Source: a virus. Taken from it: a stretch of 64,000 nt of DNA. Where the stretch lies: the IMG/VR virus record IMGVR_UViG_3300049324_000034, positions 57,539 through 121,538 of that record. One strand, written 5' to 3'. Both the position numbers and the translations under genes were made by a program. How positions within the stretch are numbered: position 1 is the first letter of the stretch; every line of letters begins with the position of its first letter. Shown in pieces: positions 32,790-40,752 of the stretch. The notes beneath the pieces were generated by a model. It saw only the letters and a program-made list of their open reading frames with translations, was not told the origin of the DNA and did not search any database.

Positions 32790-34292
32790 CTACTTCGGAA
32801 TATCCCCGCCCTGGCATTCCTTCTCCACCAGGTCAGCGAGCTGCTTTAAGTTCATCACCTTGGCCTCGTAAAGGTTCGAGATGTTCCACAAGAACTCAAG
32901 GCCATAGCGATCGAACAGGGCCTCAGCGTCACGGTGACGCCACCGGGGCACCGCCCACGTCCCGCCGTTGTACCAACCGTTGGGGTCCGACTCATCCCAC
33001 AGGAACCCCACCGCGCAGAAGCGGCACCGACCCCCATCCCTGGACATGAACGTGTTGAACACCTGATCATCAATCGTGGCCGTGCGCATCCGCCGGATCC
33101 AGCGGTTCGTCAACGTGTCCACCAGCCACTCGATCGGCACGTCACTGCCCGCCACGCGGCGGCCACCGACCACCGGGGCGGAACGGAAACTACGCCGCCG
33201 CAGCTTGCCCACAATGCCCAGATCGGCACCGGGGTTAGCGAAATACGCTGACGGTGCACTCGACCCGAACAGCGCCGACGCCGTCCGGCCAAACCCCCGG
33301 CCCGACTCCAGGCGCGGCATGTTCGACGCTGCCATGGCTGGAGTCATCACCGTCGCCGGAGCACCCATCAACCGAGCCCGCCACGTCGAGCGGACCTCCG
33401 TCATCGGTGCCGCGACCGGCGCCACCGAGCCCCGGAACACCCGAGACAGCAGTGACTGAGGCTTGCCCGCGCCAGGCGAATAGCCCGCGCCCGGTGCGTA
33501 GGCATACCCCGCCGTGCTCATCGACTGCTCCGAGAGCACGCGCGGTGCCCGCCCGAACATCCGACCCAACGGGGACGACACCGTCGTGCCCGTGAACTCA
33601 GCCGGCACCGACTGGTCATCAACCGACTGGCCACCGAAGCTCGGCAGCGCGCTACGCGTCACCGACCGCACCGGGGCGACCGCACCCGCTACGCCGCGAC
33701 GGCGAGCCCGACGCCCGGCCGAACCCGGAACACCCGGCATCGACGCGGCGGCACGCACCAAACCCACACCGACCAGCACCGGGGCACGCACCACCGTGGC
33801 CACGCCGCTAGAGGCTCCCGCAGTAGCAGCACCTCCGCGCCCGCGCCCCCCGAAGAAGAAAAAAGCCACACCCGCGATCAGCAGCAGGGGCAGCACACCC
33901 GCCGCGCCCACCGCCGCAGTCGACAACGCACCGAAGATCGCAGCGAAGATCGAATAGCCCACGTAGCCGACCAACCCGACCACACCCAGGCCCAACACGA
34001 TCGCCACACCCGTCAGTGCCATCCCCGCGTAGTCACTGCCCGTGCGCCAGCCGCCCATATCGACATGCGACGGCTTGTCGGCCAGACCGGGCTCAGTCAC
34101 CGGGGTAGGTTCAGCCGCCGGCCCCGACGGCGGCACCGGGGCCGGCTCCACCACCGGAGTGGGGGCGACAAACGGCGGTGCCGCCGCTGCCACATCAGCC
34201 GCGAAATCCGCACCCAAATCGGCCGGATAATCGGGGATGACCACAATCTCCGGAGGCTCAGACACCTTCCGGTCAAACGGGTCAGAATCCAC
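32790..34292 (-). CDS. Membrane protein with Pro-rich N-terminus and Cys/Trp-rich C-terminal domain
   Basis: 500 residues; the GTG at 34292 overlaps the TAG stop of the upstream gene by one base. Layout: acidic Pro/Val/Ala-rich N-terminus (to about 100), two hydrophobic segments (about 112-140 and 143-170, ending AGVAFFFFGG), a long Gly/Ala/Ser/Arg-rich disordered region, and a C-terminal domain (about 385-500) with RCRFCAVGF and several Trp. It resembles effector-like or membrane-scaffold proteins but no family is known. Unusually long for its neighbourhood. Confidence 0.6.
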   Translation of the reverse strand: MDSDPFDRKVSEPPEIVVIPDYPADLGADFAADVAAAAPPFVAPTPVVEPAPVPPSGPAAEPTPVTEPGLADKPSHVDMGGWRTGSDYAGMALTGVAIVLGLGVVGLVGYVGYSIFAAIFGALSTAAVGAAGVLPLLLIAGVAFFFFGGRGRGGAATAGASSGVATVVRAPVLVGVGLVRAAASMPGVPGSAGRRARRRGVAGAVAPVRSVTRSALPSFGGQSVDDQSVPAEFTGTTVSSPLGRMFGRAPRVLSEQSMSTAGYAYAPGAGYSPGAGKPQSLLSRVFRGSVAPVAAPMTEVRSTWRARLMGAPATVMTPAMAASNMPRLESGRGFGRTASALFGSSAPSAYFANPGADLGIVGKLRRRSFRSAPVVGGRRVAGSDVPIEWLVDTLTNRWIRRMRTATIDDQVFNTFMSRDGGRCRFCAVGFLWDESDPNGWYNGGTWAVPRWRHRDAEALFDRYGLEFLWNISNLYEAKVMNLKQLADLVEKECQGGDIPK

Positions 34293-34600
34293 TACGAACC
34301 ACCTTCCGTTGGTTGGGGAAGCCAGTTCGGCAACCCCGCTTCGTACATGGTCGCTTCCACCAATACTCCCCAGTGATCGTCCGAGCCCAACAATGGGCGA
34401 TTCCACAGGGGCTGATCAGGGCAGGTGACGTGAGTGCGAACGTGGCGCACTGGTGAGGTCACTTCCCGATCCAGGTATGCCGTGTCGACGAAAATCGGTT
34501 GACAACAGCGCGGGCAGGTGCGTGTGTTGCGCGCCCACCGAACTACGGCAGAGCGAAGCTGCGGCGCGTTCGTTGGGTACCGCCGCGCAGCACGGGTCAT
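34292..34600 (-). CDS. Small zinc-type protein
   Basis: 102 residues, ATG 34600 with a GAAGGGG site. CPRCCQPIFVDTAYLDREV and HVTCPDQP provide CxxC and HxxxC-type ligands; the N-terminus is basic. It starts 29 nt downstream of the promoter at 34623-34645, which itself lies inside the upstream gene. Confidence 0.6.
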   Translation of the reverse strand: MTRAARRYPTNAPQLRSAVVRWARNTRTCPRCCQPIFVDTAYLDREVTSPVRHVRTHVTCPDQPLWNRPLLGSDDHWGVLVEATMYEAGLPNWLPQPTEGGS

Positions 34601-35847
34601 GCGGGCACCCCTTCGGTAGTCGCCGGAACAGGTACCAGGGTATCAGAACGCCACGGCCAGGTAGACGCATCCTTCAGCGCCGGGAAGATCGTTTCCGGCC
34701 ATGCGGTGCGCTTCTCCGCCTGCCGGCCCCGCTGCATCAACGACCACAGTGACGCGGCACCGGCCTCCCACTGTGGCGACTTCTCCGCCACGTGCGCCGG
34801 CCAGTCGAACCGAGTGATCGACGCGGTGCCCGAGCGCGGAGCCGTGCTCGCCACCGCCAGCCGCACCGCCACGCTGCACAACGCCCACACCAGCACGTCC
34901 GCCTCCGCACCAGACAGCCGCCAAGCCGTCGGGATCGCCACCGCGTCGCGCCGCGCCGAGCTGCCCCACGACGAGAACACCGGCCACCACGAGTGGACGT
35001 CTAGAGCCATGTCCGTCAACGGCTCACCGCAGCGCACCCGCACCGGCAGCGCACCCTTCAGCGCGAGCTTGCGGTGCGTGTCGGTGAAATCGGCAATGCT
35101 GATCGACTCACCGATCGCGACCAACAACGCCAACGGCTCGAAGATCGCCGAAACGTCGAAGCCACCCACGTTCGCACTGATCGCGGCGTTGACCTTGGAG
35201 AAGATCACAGCCGCTGCGCTGCGCCCCAGCCTGTTCGGGTACAGCGCAGCGGCGGCCGTCGGTGCCACCTCTGGCAGCTCACCAGTAACCAGCGGGATCT
35301 GCCACACCCGCGCCGCCGTGGCCAGCGTCCGGCCATCCATCGCACGGCCGCCACGAGCCAAACCCATCTGCGCCTGGCGCCACCCTGCGATGATCTCCGC
35401 AGTGCGCACCCGCAGCTGATCCACCAATTCCGTGCGCGCCCCCAGATCGTCACGGCGTAGGGGTGCTACCGCACCCGGATCGTCGCTGAGCGGTCCCCAC
35501 TCCAGCGCTAGAGCAGACACGTCGGCATTGCCACCGCTGACCTGAAACAGGCAGCGGTGCAGCGCGTCGACCATGTCGGGGCTACGCAGTGCCGCCACGA
35601 TCCGGGTAGGGGGGCGACCCTGCCTCGCACGCAGGGCAGCGGGCACCTCGTACACGGTGCCGACACCCAGTTCGGCGAGCACATCGGACGCCCCGTCGGC
35701 GAGCACATCAGCCAGGAACGGCGCGTCTGCCATCAGAGCGTCATGCACGAGGCCCAACAGGCCGTGCCGTGCTGCCGTCACCGGACTGGAGGCGAGCAGC
35801 GCCCCCAGATGCTCATCAAGGTGACTCAGGGTTAGGTTGATCTTCAC
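34597..35847 (-). CDS. Unknown protein, first gene of leftward operon
   Basis: 416 residues from GTG 35847 with GAGGAG. Rich in Ala, Leu and Val with several long amphipathic helices; AAALYPNRLGRSAAAVIFSK and VHSWWPVFSSWGSSARRD stand out but match no motif I know. Its end overlaps the next ATG (ATGA) and encloses a promoter element. Position as first gene after the origin-like region would suit an early replication or takeover function. Confidence 0.6.
   Translation of the reverse strand: MKINLTLSHLDEHLGALLASSPVTAARHGLLGLVHDALMADAPFLADVLADGASDVLAELGVGTVYEVPAALRARQGRPPTRIVAALRSPDMVDALHRCLFQVSGGNADVSALALEWGPLSDDPGAVAPLRRDDLGARTELVDQLRVRTAEIIAGWRQAQMGLARGGRAMDGRTLATAARVWQIPLVTGELPEVAPTAAAALYPNRLGRSAAAVIFSKVNAAISANVGGFDVSAIFEPLALLVAIGESISIADFTDTHRKLALKGALPVRVRCGEPLTDMALDVHSWWPVFSSWGSSARRDAVAIPTAWRLSGAEADVLVWALCSVAVRLAVASTAPRSGTASITRFDWPAHVAEKSPQWEAGAASLWSLMQRGRQAEKRTAWPETIFPALKDASTWPWRSDTLVPVPATTEGVPA
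34623..34645 (-). promoter_or_regulatory. Promoter/leader element TACCCT-N8-TTCCGG inside a gene end
   Basis: Minus strand: TGA TACCCT, 8 nt, TTCCGG with G in front, 29 nt before ATG 34600. It overlaps the last codons of the 416-residue gene, so the operon is probably re-initiated here. Confidence 0.72.
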
Positions 35848-35936
35848 TCGATACTCCTCGGTAACTTAACAACTGTCCGTATATGAACAAACAGCAGCCA
35901 GAACGGCTCAAGTGGGTAGGTAGCTGGCGGGTGTAT

Positions 35937-35960
35937 CCGGAACTTAGGCGACCATACCAC
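35937..35960 (-). promoter_or_regulatory. Promoter/leader element TATGGT-N8-TTCCGG, start of leftward operon
   Basis: Minus strand: TATGGT, 8 nt, TTCCGG with G in front. It lies 96 nt before GTG 35847, the longest leader of the set, and would launch the whole leftward operon from the divergent region. Confidence 0.65.
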
Positions 35961-36110
35961 AGCACGCACGGCACACCCTTACCTCCAAGATCACCGGCAC
36001 CGGGTGAAGGGTGCCGCGCTAGCTGACCCCCCTTCGACTCGTAGGTGCAACTAACCGCCCGTGAAACAAGAAGCCATAGTGACACCCGTCCGAGCGGCAC
36101 CGGGTCGCAC

Positions 36111-36329
36111 TTTTCGTGATCTTGGATCGTCGCAGGTCAGGGCTATATCGGCATAAGCCTATGCAGCTAGTTGCCCAAAGAAGCTATACGTCTGCGGCAC
36201 GGGGGAGGTTAGATTTGCAGCTAGATTTAGGGTCTATCCGGTCCGGTAACGAATACCTTCTTTGACCAACTAGCTGCATAGGCTTATCTCGGACCCCCTC
36301 TGACCTGCGACGATCCAAGATCACGAAAA
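36111..36329. repeat. 73-nt-arm inverted repeat, candidate origin/control region
   Basis: Left arm 36111-36183 and right arm 36257-36329 are inverted copies: 30 bp perfect (36111-36140 with 36300-36329), a 12-nt divergent block, 21 bp perfect (36153-36173 with 36267-36287) and a further CAAAGAAG match. A 73-nt centre holds GCAGCTAG almost exactly at the symmetry axis (36217-36224). Copies of the same 8-mer lie in each arm and, inverted, at 36408-36415. The region is AT-richer than its surroundings and is the only long gap without genes. Candidate replication origin or regulator-binding region; this is inference. Confidence 0.7.
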
Positions 36330-36438
36330 AAGTCGCGCGCGCGTGCGCGAGGACCGTGTCGCAGAAAAAGGCTCGCGCTATAGAGAGCCGAATCCCAGAT
36401 CTGGCAACTAGCTGCGAGACCGTCGCTACGCTGCCCCC

Positions 36439-36999
36439 GTGCCCACCGACCTCGTGGCCATCGCCGCCACTTTCGCTGACCGCCGTGAGCGGGCCACGGC
36501 GTTGATCGAACAGGCTCAGGCGTGGACGAGTCAGACCATCGACGAGTTGGGCACTTTCGACGCCTCCCCGCAAATGGATGGCGACGAGTTGGGCAACGTC
36601 TACGCCCGGCTGGTGTCGCTGTCGATCCAGCGGCTGCGGGTGGTGTCCGACCAGCTGTCCAAGGCGTTCGCCGAGCACGGCGTGGACGCGCTGGTGAAGG
36701 ACCGGCTTGCGTACAACCCCGGCACGGAGGAACTGGAGGTCATCGGGGAGCAGGTTTCGGCGCTGGCGGAGCTGGAGGCCCGTGAGCGCAAAGAGCTGCG
36801 TGAGCTTCTGACGGCCGCTGTGCGGCTTCGCCTGGAGACTCGGTCGGCGGAGGCGATCGCGGCCCAGGGGCAGCGAATGGCGGCTCTCGCGCAGGCCTTG
36901 TGCGAGGAGGCGGGCCTGGATTGGAACACCGAGGCAGCGCGCCGGCTGGCGCAGCGGGCGGTGATCCGGGCGGAGGCTGCCATGGTCCGCCCGACGTAG
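36439..36999 (+). CDS. First gene of right arm, helical protein
   Basis: 186 residues from GTG 36439. A TACGCT sequence 6 nt before the start suggests a nearly leaderless mRNA. Almost entirely alpha-helical, with acidic and Arg-rich stretches (AELEARERKELRELLTAAVRLRLETRS). No family recognised. Its position next to the inverted repeat suggests a regulator or origin-linked protein, but no DNA-binding motif is visible. Confidence 0.6.
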   Translation: MPTDLVAIAATFADRRERATALIEQAQAWTSQTIDELGTFDASPQMDGDELGNVYARLVSLSIQRLRVVSDQLSKAFAEHGVDALVKDRLAYNPGTEELEVIGEQVSALAELEARERKELRELLTAAVRLRLETRSAEAIAAQGQRMAALAQALCEEAGLDWNTEAARRLAQRAVIRAEAAMVRPT

Positions 37000-37019
37000 T
37001 AGACTGGGCAGTGTTCCGT
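36997..37019 (+). promoter_or_regulatory. Promoter/leader element TAGACT-N8-TTCCGT
   Basis: TAGACT (37000-37005), 8 nt, TTCCGT with G in front; 29 nt before ATG 37042. It overlaps the last codon and stop of the upstream gene. Confidence 0.65.
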
Positions 37020-37041
37020 ACTCGCTGCCCGTGGAGGTCCC

Positions 37042-37731
37042 ATGATCGGTATTCCGGAGCGCGTACAGCGTTTCGCTGACCACGTCGTCGAAGTGGTGGG
37101 CATCGAGCCCGCTATCGAGTCCGTCGCCGGCTACTGGCTGATCACGTTGACGGCACCGCGCGTGGTGGCCACCGCGCGGTTCAAGCGATCCAGTGGTCGC
37201 GGGGGCCGGTGGTTCTGGCATGACGGGACGTTGCTCGTCGACGGCGAACCACGCCCGGTGACGAACTCCATGGAAGAGCTTGCGAGGCTGGTTGCTGACC
37301 CTGACGGCCGCGCTGTGGCCCCAGCACCGCTTCCCGCTAGTGAGCCGCCCGGTAAGGCCCCTGCGGCCGTACAGCGCGATTTCTGGGCGATCGCCCGCAA
37401 GCTCGGCACCGACGCGGTGACCGTGGGGCGCGACGGCAAGCGCTGGGTGGTCGCCCTGGAGATGGCCAAACCCAGCGGGGCCACGGCGTCACTGCGGATC
37501 AACTACGCCAACCACGCGCACCGCTGGAACCCTGACCCCTACCACCCGTTCACGCTGATCCTCAACGGTCGCGAGTGCACCTCACAGATCAACAACCTGG
37601 CAGAGGCCATGGCGTTGATGGCCGACCAGTCCGAGCCCGGTGAGCCCGGTACGGGCCCCGCCACCGGGCCGGCGCAGGGCGCGGGGTTCGATTCGGTGGA
37701 TGTCCGGCGGCATTCGGTGATCCGGAACTGA
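37042..37731 (+). CDS. Unknown protein with internal duplication
   Basis: 229 residues, ATG 37042 with GGAGG. Residues about 28-92 (VAGYWLITL ... RWFWHDGT ... MEELARLVAD) and about 132-196 (DGKRWVVALEM ... RWNPDPYHPFT ... LAEAMALMAD) are two copies of one beta-rich domain joined by a Pro/Ala linker. A C-terminal Gly/Pro-rich tail follows. Function unknown. Confidence 0.65.
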   Translation: MIGIPERVQRFADHVVEVVGIEPAIESVAGYWLITLTAPRVVATARFKRSSGRGGRWFWHDGTLLVDGEPRPVTNSMEELARLVADPDGRAVAPAPLPASEPPGKAPAAVQRDFWAIARKLGTDAVTVGRDGKRWVVALEMAKPSGATASLRINYANHAHRWNPDPYHPFTLILNGRECTSQINNLAEAMALMADQSEPGEPGTGPATGPAQGAGFDSVDVRRHSVIRN

Positions 37732-38009
37732 TGAGTGCCGAGCGGGACGCGCTGGTCAGGCTGGTCGGCCTGACCCACGACGCAACTAGGCACGTCTCCC
37801 ACCGCACCAACGTGGTGCAGCTCTACCGCGACGCCAGCGACGTAGCCGAGCGGCGGTTGCCGGGACCTCTCGGGGTTGCCGTGGCCGCCGTGCTAGCTAC
37901 CGCTGCCGAGCGCCGTCGGCTGTCCGGGATCGGCGGGTCGCTCGGCGCGGATCAGCCGATGATGGCGCTGGCCGTCGCCGTGTTGGAGATCATCCCTGAT
38001 GACCTGTAA
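37731..38009 (+). CDS. Small helical protein
   Basis: 92 residues, ATG 37731 sharing one base with the upstream stop (TGATG). Contains RLVGLTHDATRHVSHRTNVVQLYR and a long Ala/Val-rich helix. No family recognised. Confidence 0.55.
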   Translation: MSAERDALVRLVGLTHDATRHVSHRTNVVQLYRDASDVAERRLPGPLGVAVAAVLATAAERRRLSGIGGSLGADQPMMALAVAVLEIIPDDL

Positions 38010-38015
38010 CGAACC

Positions 38016-38038
38016 CGGTAGGGTGGGCGATATACCGA
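38016..38038 (+). promoter_or_regulatory. Degenerate promoter element TAGGGT-N8-TACCGA
   Basis: TAGGGT (38019-38024), 8 nt, TACCGA. The surrounding bases closely match those of the site at 48755-48777, including TGTAAC upstream and GGGCGAT in the spacer, but the TTCCGG is degraded. ATG follows 3 nt later, so any transcript would be nearly leaderless. Confidence 0.5.
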
Positions 38039-38040
38039 GT

Positions 38041-38148
38041 ATGAAGCGCAACGCACTGATCGCAGAGATCACCGCAGCACAGACCGTCTTCGCCTACTCC
38101 CTGATCATTCTGGCAGTGGTTTTGATCGCCGCCGCTGCGCTCGTCTGA
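38041..38148 (+). CDS. 35-residue membrane peptide
   Basis: ATG 38041, TGA 38146-38148. A charged start (MKRNALIAEITAAQ) leads into a single membrane helix (SLIILAVVLIAAAALV). It is flanked by two promoter elements, which supports expression. Too short for most gene calls. Confidence 0.5.
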   Translation: MKRNALIAEITAAQTVFAYSLIILAVVLIAAAALV

Positions 38149-38154
38149 ATCGCA

Positions 38155-38177
38155 TGGTAGGCTGACCATCGTTCCGG
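38155..38177 (+). promoter_or_regulatory. Promoter/leader element TAGGCT-N8-TTCCGG
   Basis: TGG TAGGCT (38158-38163), 8 nt, TTCCGG with G in front; 32 nt before ATG 38203. Confidence 0.75.
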
Positions 38178-38202
38178 TATCCCTGAGTGAGATTGGACCC
38201 CC

Positions 38203-38418
38203 ATGACCGCACCCGAAGTGACCGCCGCACTGGGCACCCGCAAGGCCGTGCGCATCACCTTCAGTCGCAAAACCCTCCTGCACCGCGTGGACCTCGTGGT
38301 CGGCGACGACGTCACCGACACCATCGTTATCACCTCCAACGAAGACCTCGCTGAGGGCTACGCGAAAGGCGCCGCCCGCATCCTCGGCCTCGACATCACC
38401 CGACAGGACGTGCCCTGA
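38203..38418 (+). CDS. Small protein, paralogue of the next gene
   Basis: 71 residues. KAVRITFSRK and DLAEGYAKGAARILGLDITRQDV resemble RTVRITFDHD and DFVEDFAGLYAAALGLPLSRVDA in the following gene, so the two appear to be diverged copies. Function unknown. Stop and next start share one base. Confidence 0.6.
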   Translation: MTAPEVTAALGTRKAVRITFSRKTLLHRVDLVVGDDVTDTIVITSNEDLAEGYAKGAARILGLDITRQDVP

Positions 38419-38795
38419 TGGCCCCCGACAACCAGCGCCCCGCACGCATCCACCGTGCGGGGCGCCCCGGCGTGCCCACGTTCATCGTGACCATGGACGC
38501 GGGCATGACCGCCGACGACATCGCCCGCCGCAAAGAACGCCTCATAGCTCAGATCATGGGCGGCGTGCCCACCTTGATGGGCGCCCCCGCGAGCTTCACT
38601 GCGATCAAAGAGATCGCCCGTGGCCGGCGCACGGTGCGGATCACCTTCGACCACGACATCGCCCGCGCCGATGAGTGCATCGGTGAGCATCCCGTGAATC
38701 GAGTGTGCTCCTGGACAGCCCGCGACTTCGTCGAGGACTTCGCCGGCCTCTACGCGGCAGCTCTGGGCTTGCCGCTGTCAAGGGTGGACGCATGA
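38418..38795 (+). CDS. Longer paralogue of the preceding gene
   Basis: 125 residues, ATG 38418. An extra N-terminal about 50 residues (TFIVTMDAGMTADDIARRKER) precede the shared VRITF...LGL domain. No enzyme motif recognised. Confidence 0.6.
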   Translation: MAPDNQRPARIHRAGRPGVPTFIVTMDAGMTADDIARRKERLIAQIMGGVPTLMGAPASFTAIKEIARGRRTVRITFDHDIARADECIGEHPVNRVCSWTARDFVEDFAGLYAAALGLPLSRVDA

Positions 38796-39352
38796 ACGCC
38801 GACGGATCCATGAACGCACCCGACGGACCGCACGTCCGGGTGTCCTGGGCACCGGGCACCCTGGAATGGCGCGCGCACCTCATGACCCCGAACGTTGACC
38901 CGCCGGACGTGTGGCTGTGCTCGTCACCGCGCAAAGCCGATGTGCTGGCCAACGCGGCGGGCACCGCCGAACTGCGGGGCATCCCCGTCTACGAGGCGCC
39001 CATCCCGTCACCCCCAGCCGACAATGCGGAGCTGTCCGAGCATGACGTCGCTGTGGTCGTGTTCGCCAGAGTGCGGGCGGTCGACTACGGCGACGCCGCT
39101 GGTATCGCGCAGCGCGCGGTGGCCGCCGCGATCCGGGACGGCATGAAAACCGTCTACGGGAACTATCACGAGCCGTTCGGGGAACTGACCTACCGCAGTC
39201 TGCGACCCAACGCCCGGATCCCCGTGGTCGTCGCTGAAGTCCGGGACCTCGATGTGTGCCTCGGTGACTCCAGTGTGCGCATCGTGCCCACGTCGAAGCC
39301 CTACCGGCGCCTTGAGGAGTCCCGCGCCCGCTGGGCGGAGGACCAGTCATGA
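38792..39352 (+). CDS. Unknown soluble protein
   Basis: 186 residues, ATG 38792 (ATGA overlap). Alternating strands and helices; ELSEHDVAVVVFARVRAVDY and RIPVVVAEVRDLDVC are hydrophobic core strands. The C-terminus is charged. No family recognised. Confidence 0.55.
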   Translation: MNADGSMNAPDGPHVRVSWAPGTLEWRAHLMTPNVDPPDVWLCSSPRKADVLANAAGTAELRGIPVYEAPIPSPPADNAELSEHDVAVVVFARVRAVDYGDAAGIAQRAVAAAIRDGMKTVYGNYHEPFGELTYRSLRPNARIPVVVAEVRDLDVCLGDSSVRIVPTSKPYRRLEESRARWAEDQS

Positions 39353-39600
39353 ACTGGTGGGCTCTCGCAGCGTTCTACCTCGGTGTCGGGCTCGCGGTCG
39401 CCTGTAAGGACTGGGCGGAGTGGGCGCCGCGTGAGCCGAGCTTCTATGCGTGGCCCCGCGCCCGCGTGATCCTGTTCGCGGTCATGTTTTTCGCCATGAC
39501 GGTGCTCGGTTGGCCGGTGGACGTCGCTGACTGGGTTCTCGGTGTGTGGCGTCGCCGGTACCCCAAGCCTGTGACGGGGCGACGGGGGCCGGGCTCGTGA
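39349..39600 (+). CDS. Small membrane protein
   Basis: 83 residues, ATG 39349 (ATGA overlap). Two hydrophobic segments (LAAFYLGVGLAVACKDW and VILFAVMFFAMTVLGW) and a basic tail (RRRYPKPVTGRRGPGS). Confidence 0.55.
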   Translation: MNWWALAAFYLGVGLAVACKDWAEWAPREPSFYAWPRARVILFAVMFFAMTVLGWPVDVADWVLGVWRRRYPKPVTGRRGPGS

Positions 39601-39803
39601 GCCGGGACCGGTCGGCTTGGGTGCTGCTTGCCGCGATCGCCGTGGTGTACGCGACGGTCATCGGTTTGGCGGTCGTCTTGCCGGTGTGGCCGTGGCCGTG
39701 GCTGGTCGTTCGCCTGGTGCTGATCTACGGCGGCTACGAGTTCTCCAAGCGCGCGGCCCGCTGGTACCTCCACGCTGGCCGGCTACCCCGGTGGTGGTCG
39801 TGA
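39597..39803 (+). CDS. Small membrane protein
   Basis: 68 residues from GTG 39597 (GTGA overlap). Two membrane helices (WVLLAAIAVVYATVIGLAVVL and WLVVRLVLIYGGYEF) followed by a basic tail. Second in a run of coupled membrane genes. Confidence 0.55.
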   Translation: MSRDRSAWVLLAAIAVVYATVIGLAVVLPVWPWPWLVVRLVLIYGGYEFSKRAARWYLHAGRLPRWWS

Positions 39804-40129
39804 CCAGCTCGTGCGCGTGCCAGCGCCAGTGCTGCCACTGCGGTCAGGCAGTTACGGTCGTGCCCCGGCGGGCAACCTGGGAGCGGTACGTGGCCCTGTG
39901 GGTGTCCGCCACGTTCATCGGCGTCAACGTCGCGGTCGCCTACACGCTGCCCGAGTCGTGGGGCGCATGGCGCTGGTTGCCCACCCTGTTCGCCTGGGGG
40001 GCGGTGACGCTCGGCCCCGTTTGGGCCTACCGCTATCGGGTGCGTCGTCGGGCGTCGAAGTCAGCGGCAGCGATCGCCGCCTACCGGAACATCAGGCCAT
40101 CGGATCCGAGTGAGGTGCGTCGTGGGTGA
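39800..40129 (+). CDS. Membrane protein with N-terminal Cys cluster
   Basis: 109 residues from GTG 39800 (GTGA overlap). CACQRQCCHCG at the N-terminus is a probable metal site, followed by two membrane helices (YVALWVSATFIGVNVAVAY and LPTLFAWGAVTLGPVWAY) and a basic tail. Function unknown. Confidence 0.58.
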   Translation: MTSSCACQRQCCHCGQAVTVVPRRATWERYVALWVSATFIGVNVAVAYTLPESWGAWRWLPTLFAWGAVTLGPVWAYRYRVRRRASKSAAAIAAYRNIRPSDPSEVRRG

Positions 40130-40451
40130 CATTCCGAGCGTGCCCGAGCTGGAGGCCCGCCGCGAGGCTGCCAACGCGGCAGCTATGGACGCCGCCGTTT
40201 TCGATACGCGCTGGTACGCCGCGATGCGCGACTACCACCGGGCGGAGCAGGAGATCGACTCCGCCCGGTGGCGCCTGGCGTGTGCGTCGTGGCAGTGGAT
40301 CCAGGGTCTTGAAATGCTGATGGGTGCTCGCGATGACGCTTACCGGTGGATGGTTGTTACGGGTGTCGCTCGGTTGCGGTGGATCCGGCGCAGCAGTGAG
40401 CTAATGGACTACCTACCGCCCAGTAAAGAGCTGGCGGTGCGCCGTGACTGA
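40122..40451 (+). CDS. Small helical protein, first of tandem pair
   Basis: 109 residues from GTG 40122. The core RWYAAMRDYHRAEQEIDSARWRLA is repeated in the next gene as RWYSAMRDYQRAEEALDSARWYSA, indicating a tandem duplication. Overall aromatic and Arg-rich helices. Function unknown. Confidence 0.62.
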   Translation: MGDIPSVPELEARREAANAAAMDAAVFDTRWYAAMRDYHRAEQEIDSARWRLACASWQWIQGLEMLMGARDDAYRWMVVTGVARLRWIRRSSELMDYLPPSKELAVRRD

Positions 40452-40752
40452 TTTCAGTGGTCCTTCGGAGCTGCGGTCACGCCACGACGCGACCATTGTG
40501 GCGTTCCTGGATGCTTTCGCGCTCGGTTCACGCTGGTATTCGGCGATGCGCGACTACCAGCGCGCGGAGGAAGCCCTGGACAGTGCCCGCTGGTATTCGG
40601 CGTGCGAGTCCTACCAGTGGTGCCGGCGCGACCTGGTGGTGGAGTGGTCGATCCTCGTGCAGTGGCGGGCCCTGCGGTTCGCCTACGGGTGCTCGTACCA
40701 CTCACCGGGGCGCGAGCTGGTGCTACGGCGCGAGAACGGGGCGAGCCGGTGA
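40444..40752 (+). CDS. Small helical protein, second of tandem pair
   Basis: 102 residues, GTG start at 40444 (8-bp overlap with the first copy). Shares the WYxAMRDYxRAExxxDSARW core and the ELxxRR end of its neighbour. The two have diverged in the other regions. Confidence 0.62.
   Translation: MTDFSGPSELRSRHDATIVAFLDAFALGSRWYSAMRDYQRAEEALDSARWYSACESYQWCRRDLVVEWSILVQWRALRFAYGCSYHSPGRELVLRRENGASR

Larger units (their letters stand above)
35848..36438. other. Divergent non-coding region
   Basis: 591 bp between the leftward and rightward operons. It holds the promoter at 35937-35960, the long inverted repeat at 36111-36329, a fourth copy of the GCAGCTAG/CTAGCTGC motif at 36408-36415, an alternating GC stretch near 36335-36350 and a small palindrome around GCGCTATAGAGAGC at 36374-36387. 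Open frames crossing it have no ribosome sites and are not called. Confidence 0.7.

Noticed and set aside
36184-37221. A 345-codon minus-strand frame over the divergent region and first right-arm genes
   Set aside because: It runs through the inverted repeat and two plus-strand genes with good starts, and its sequence has no coding character.
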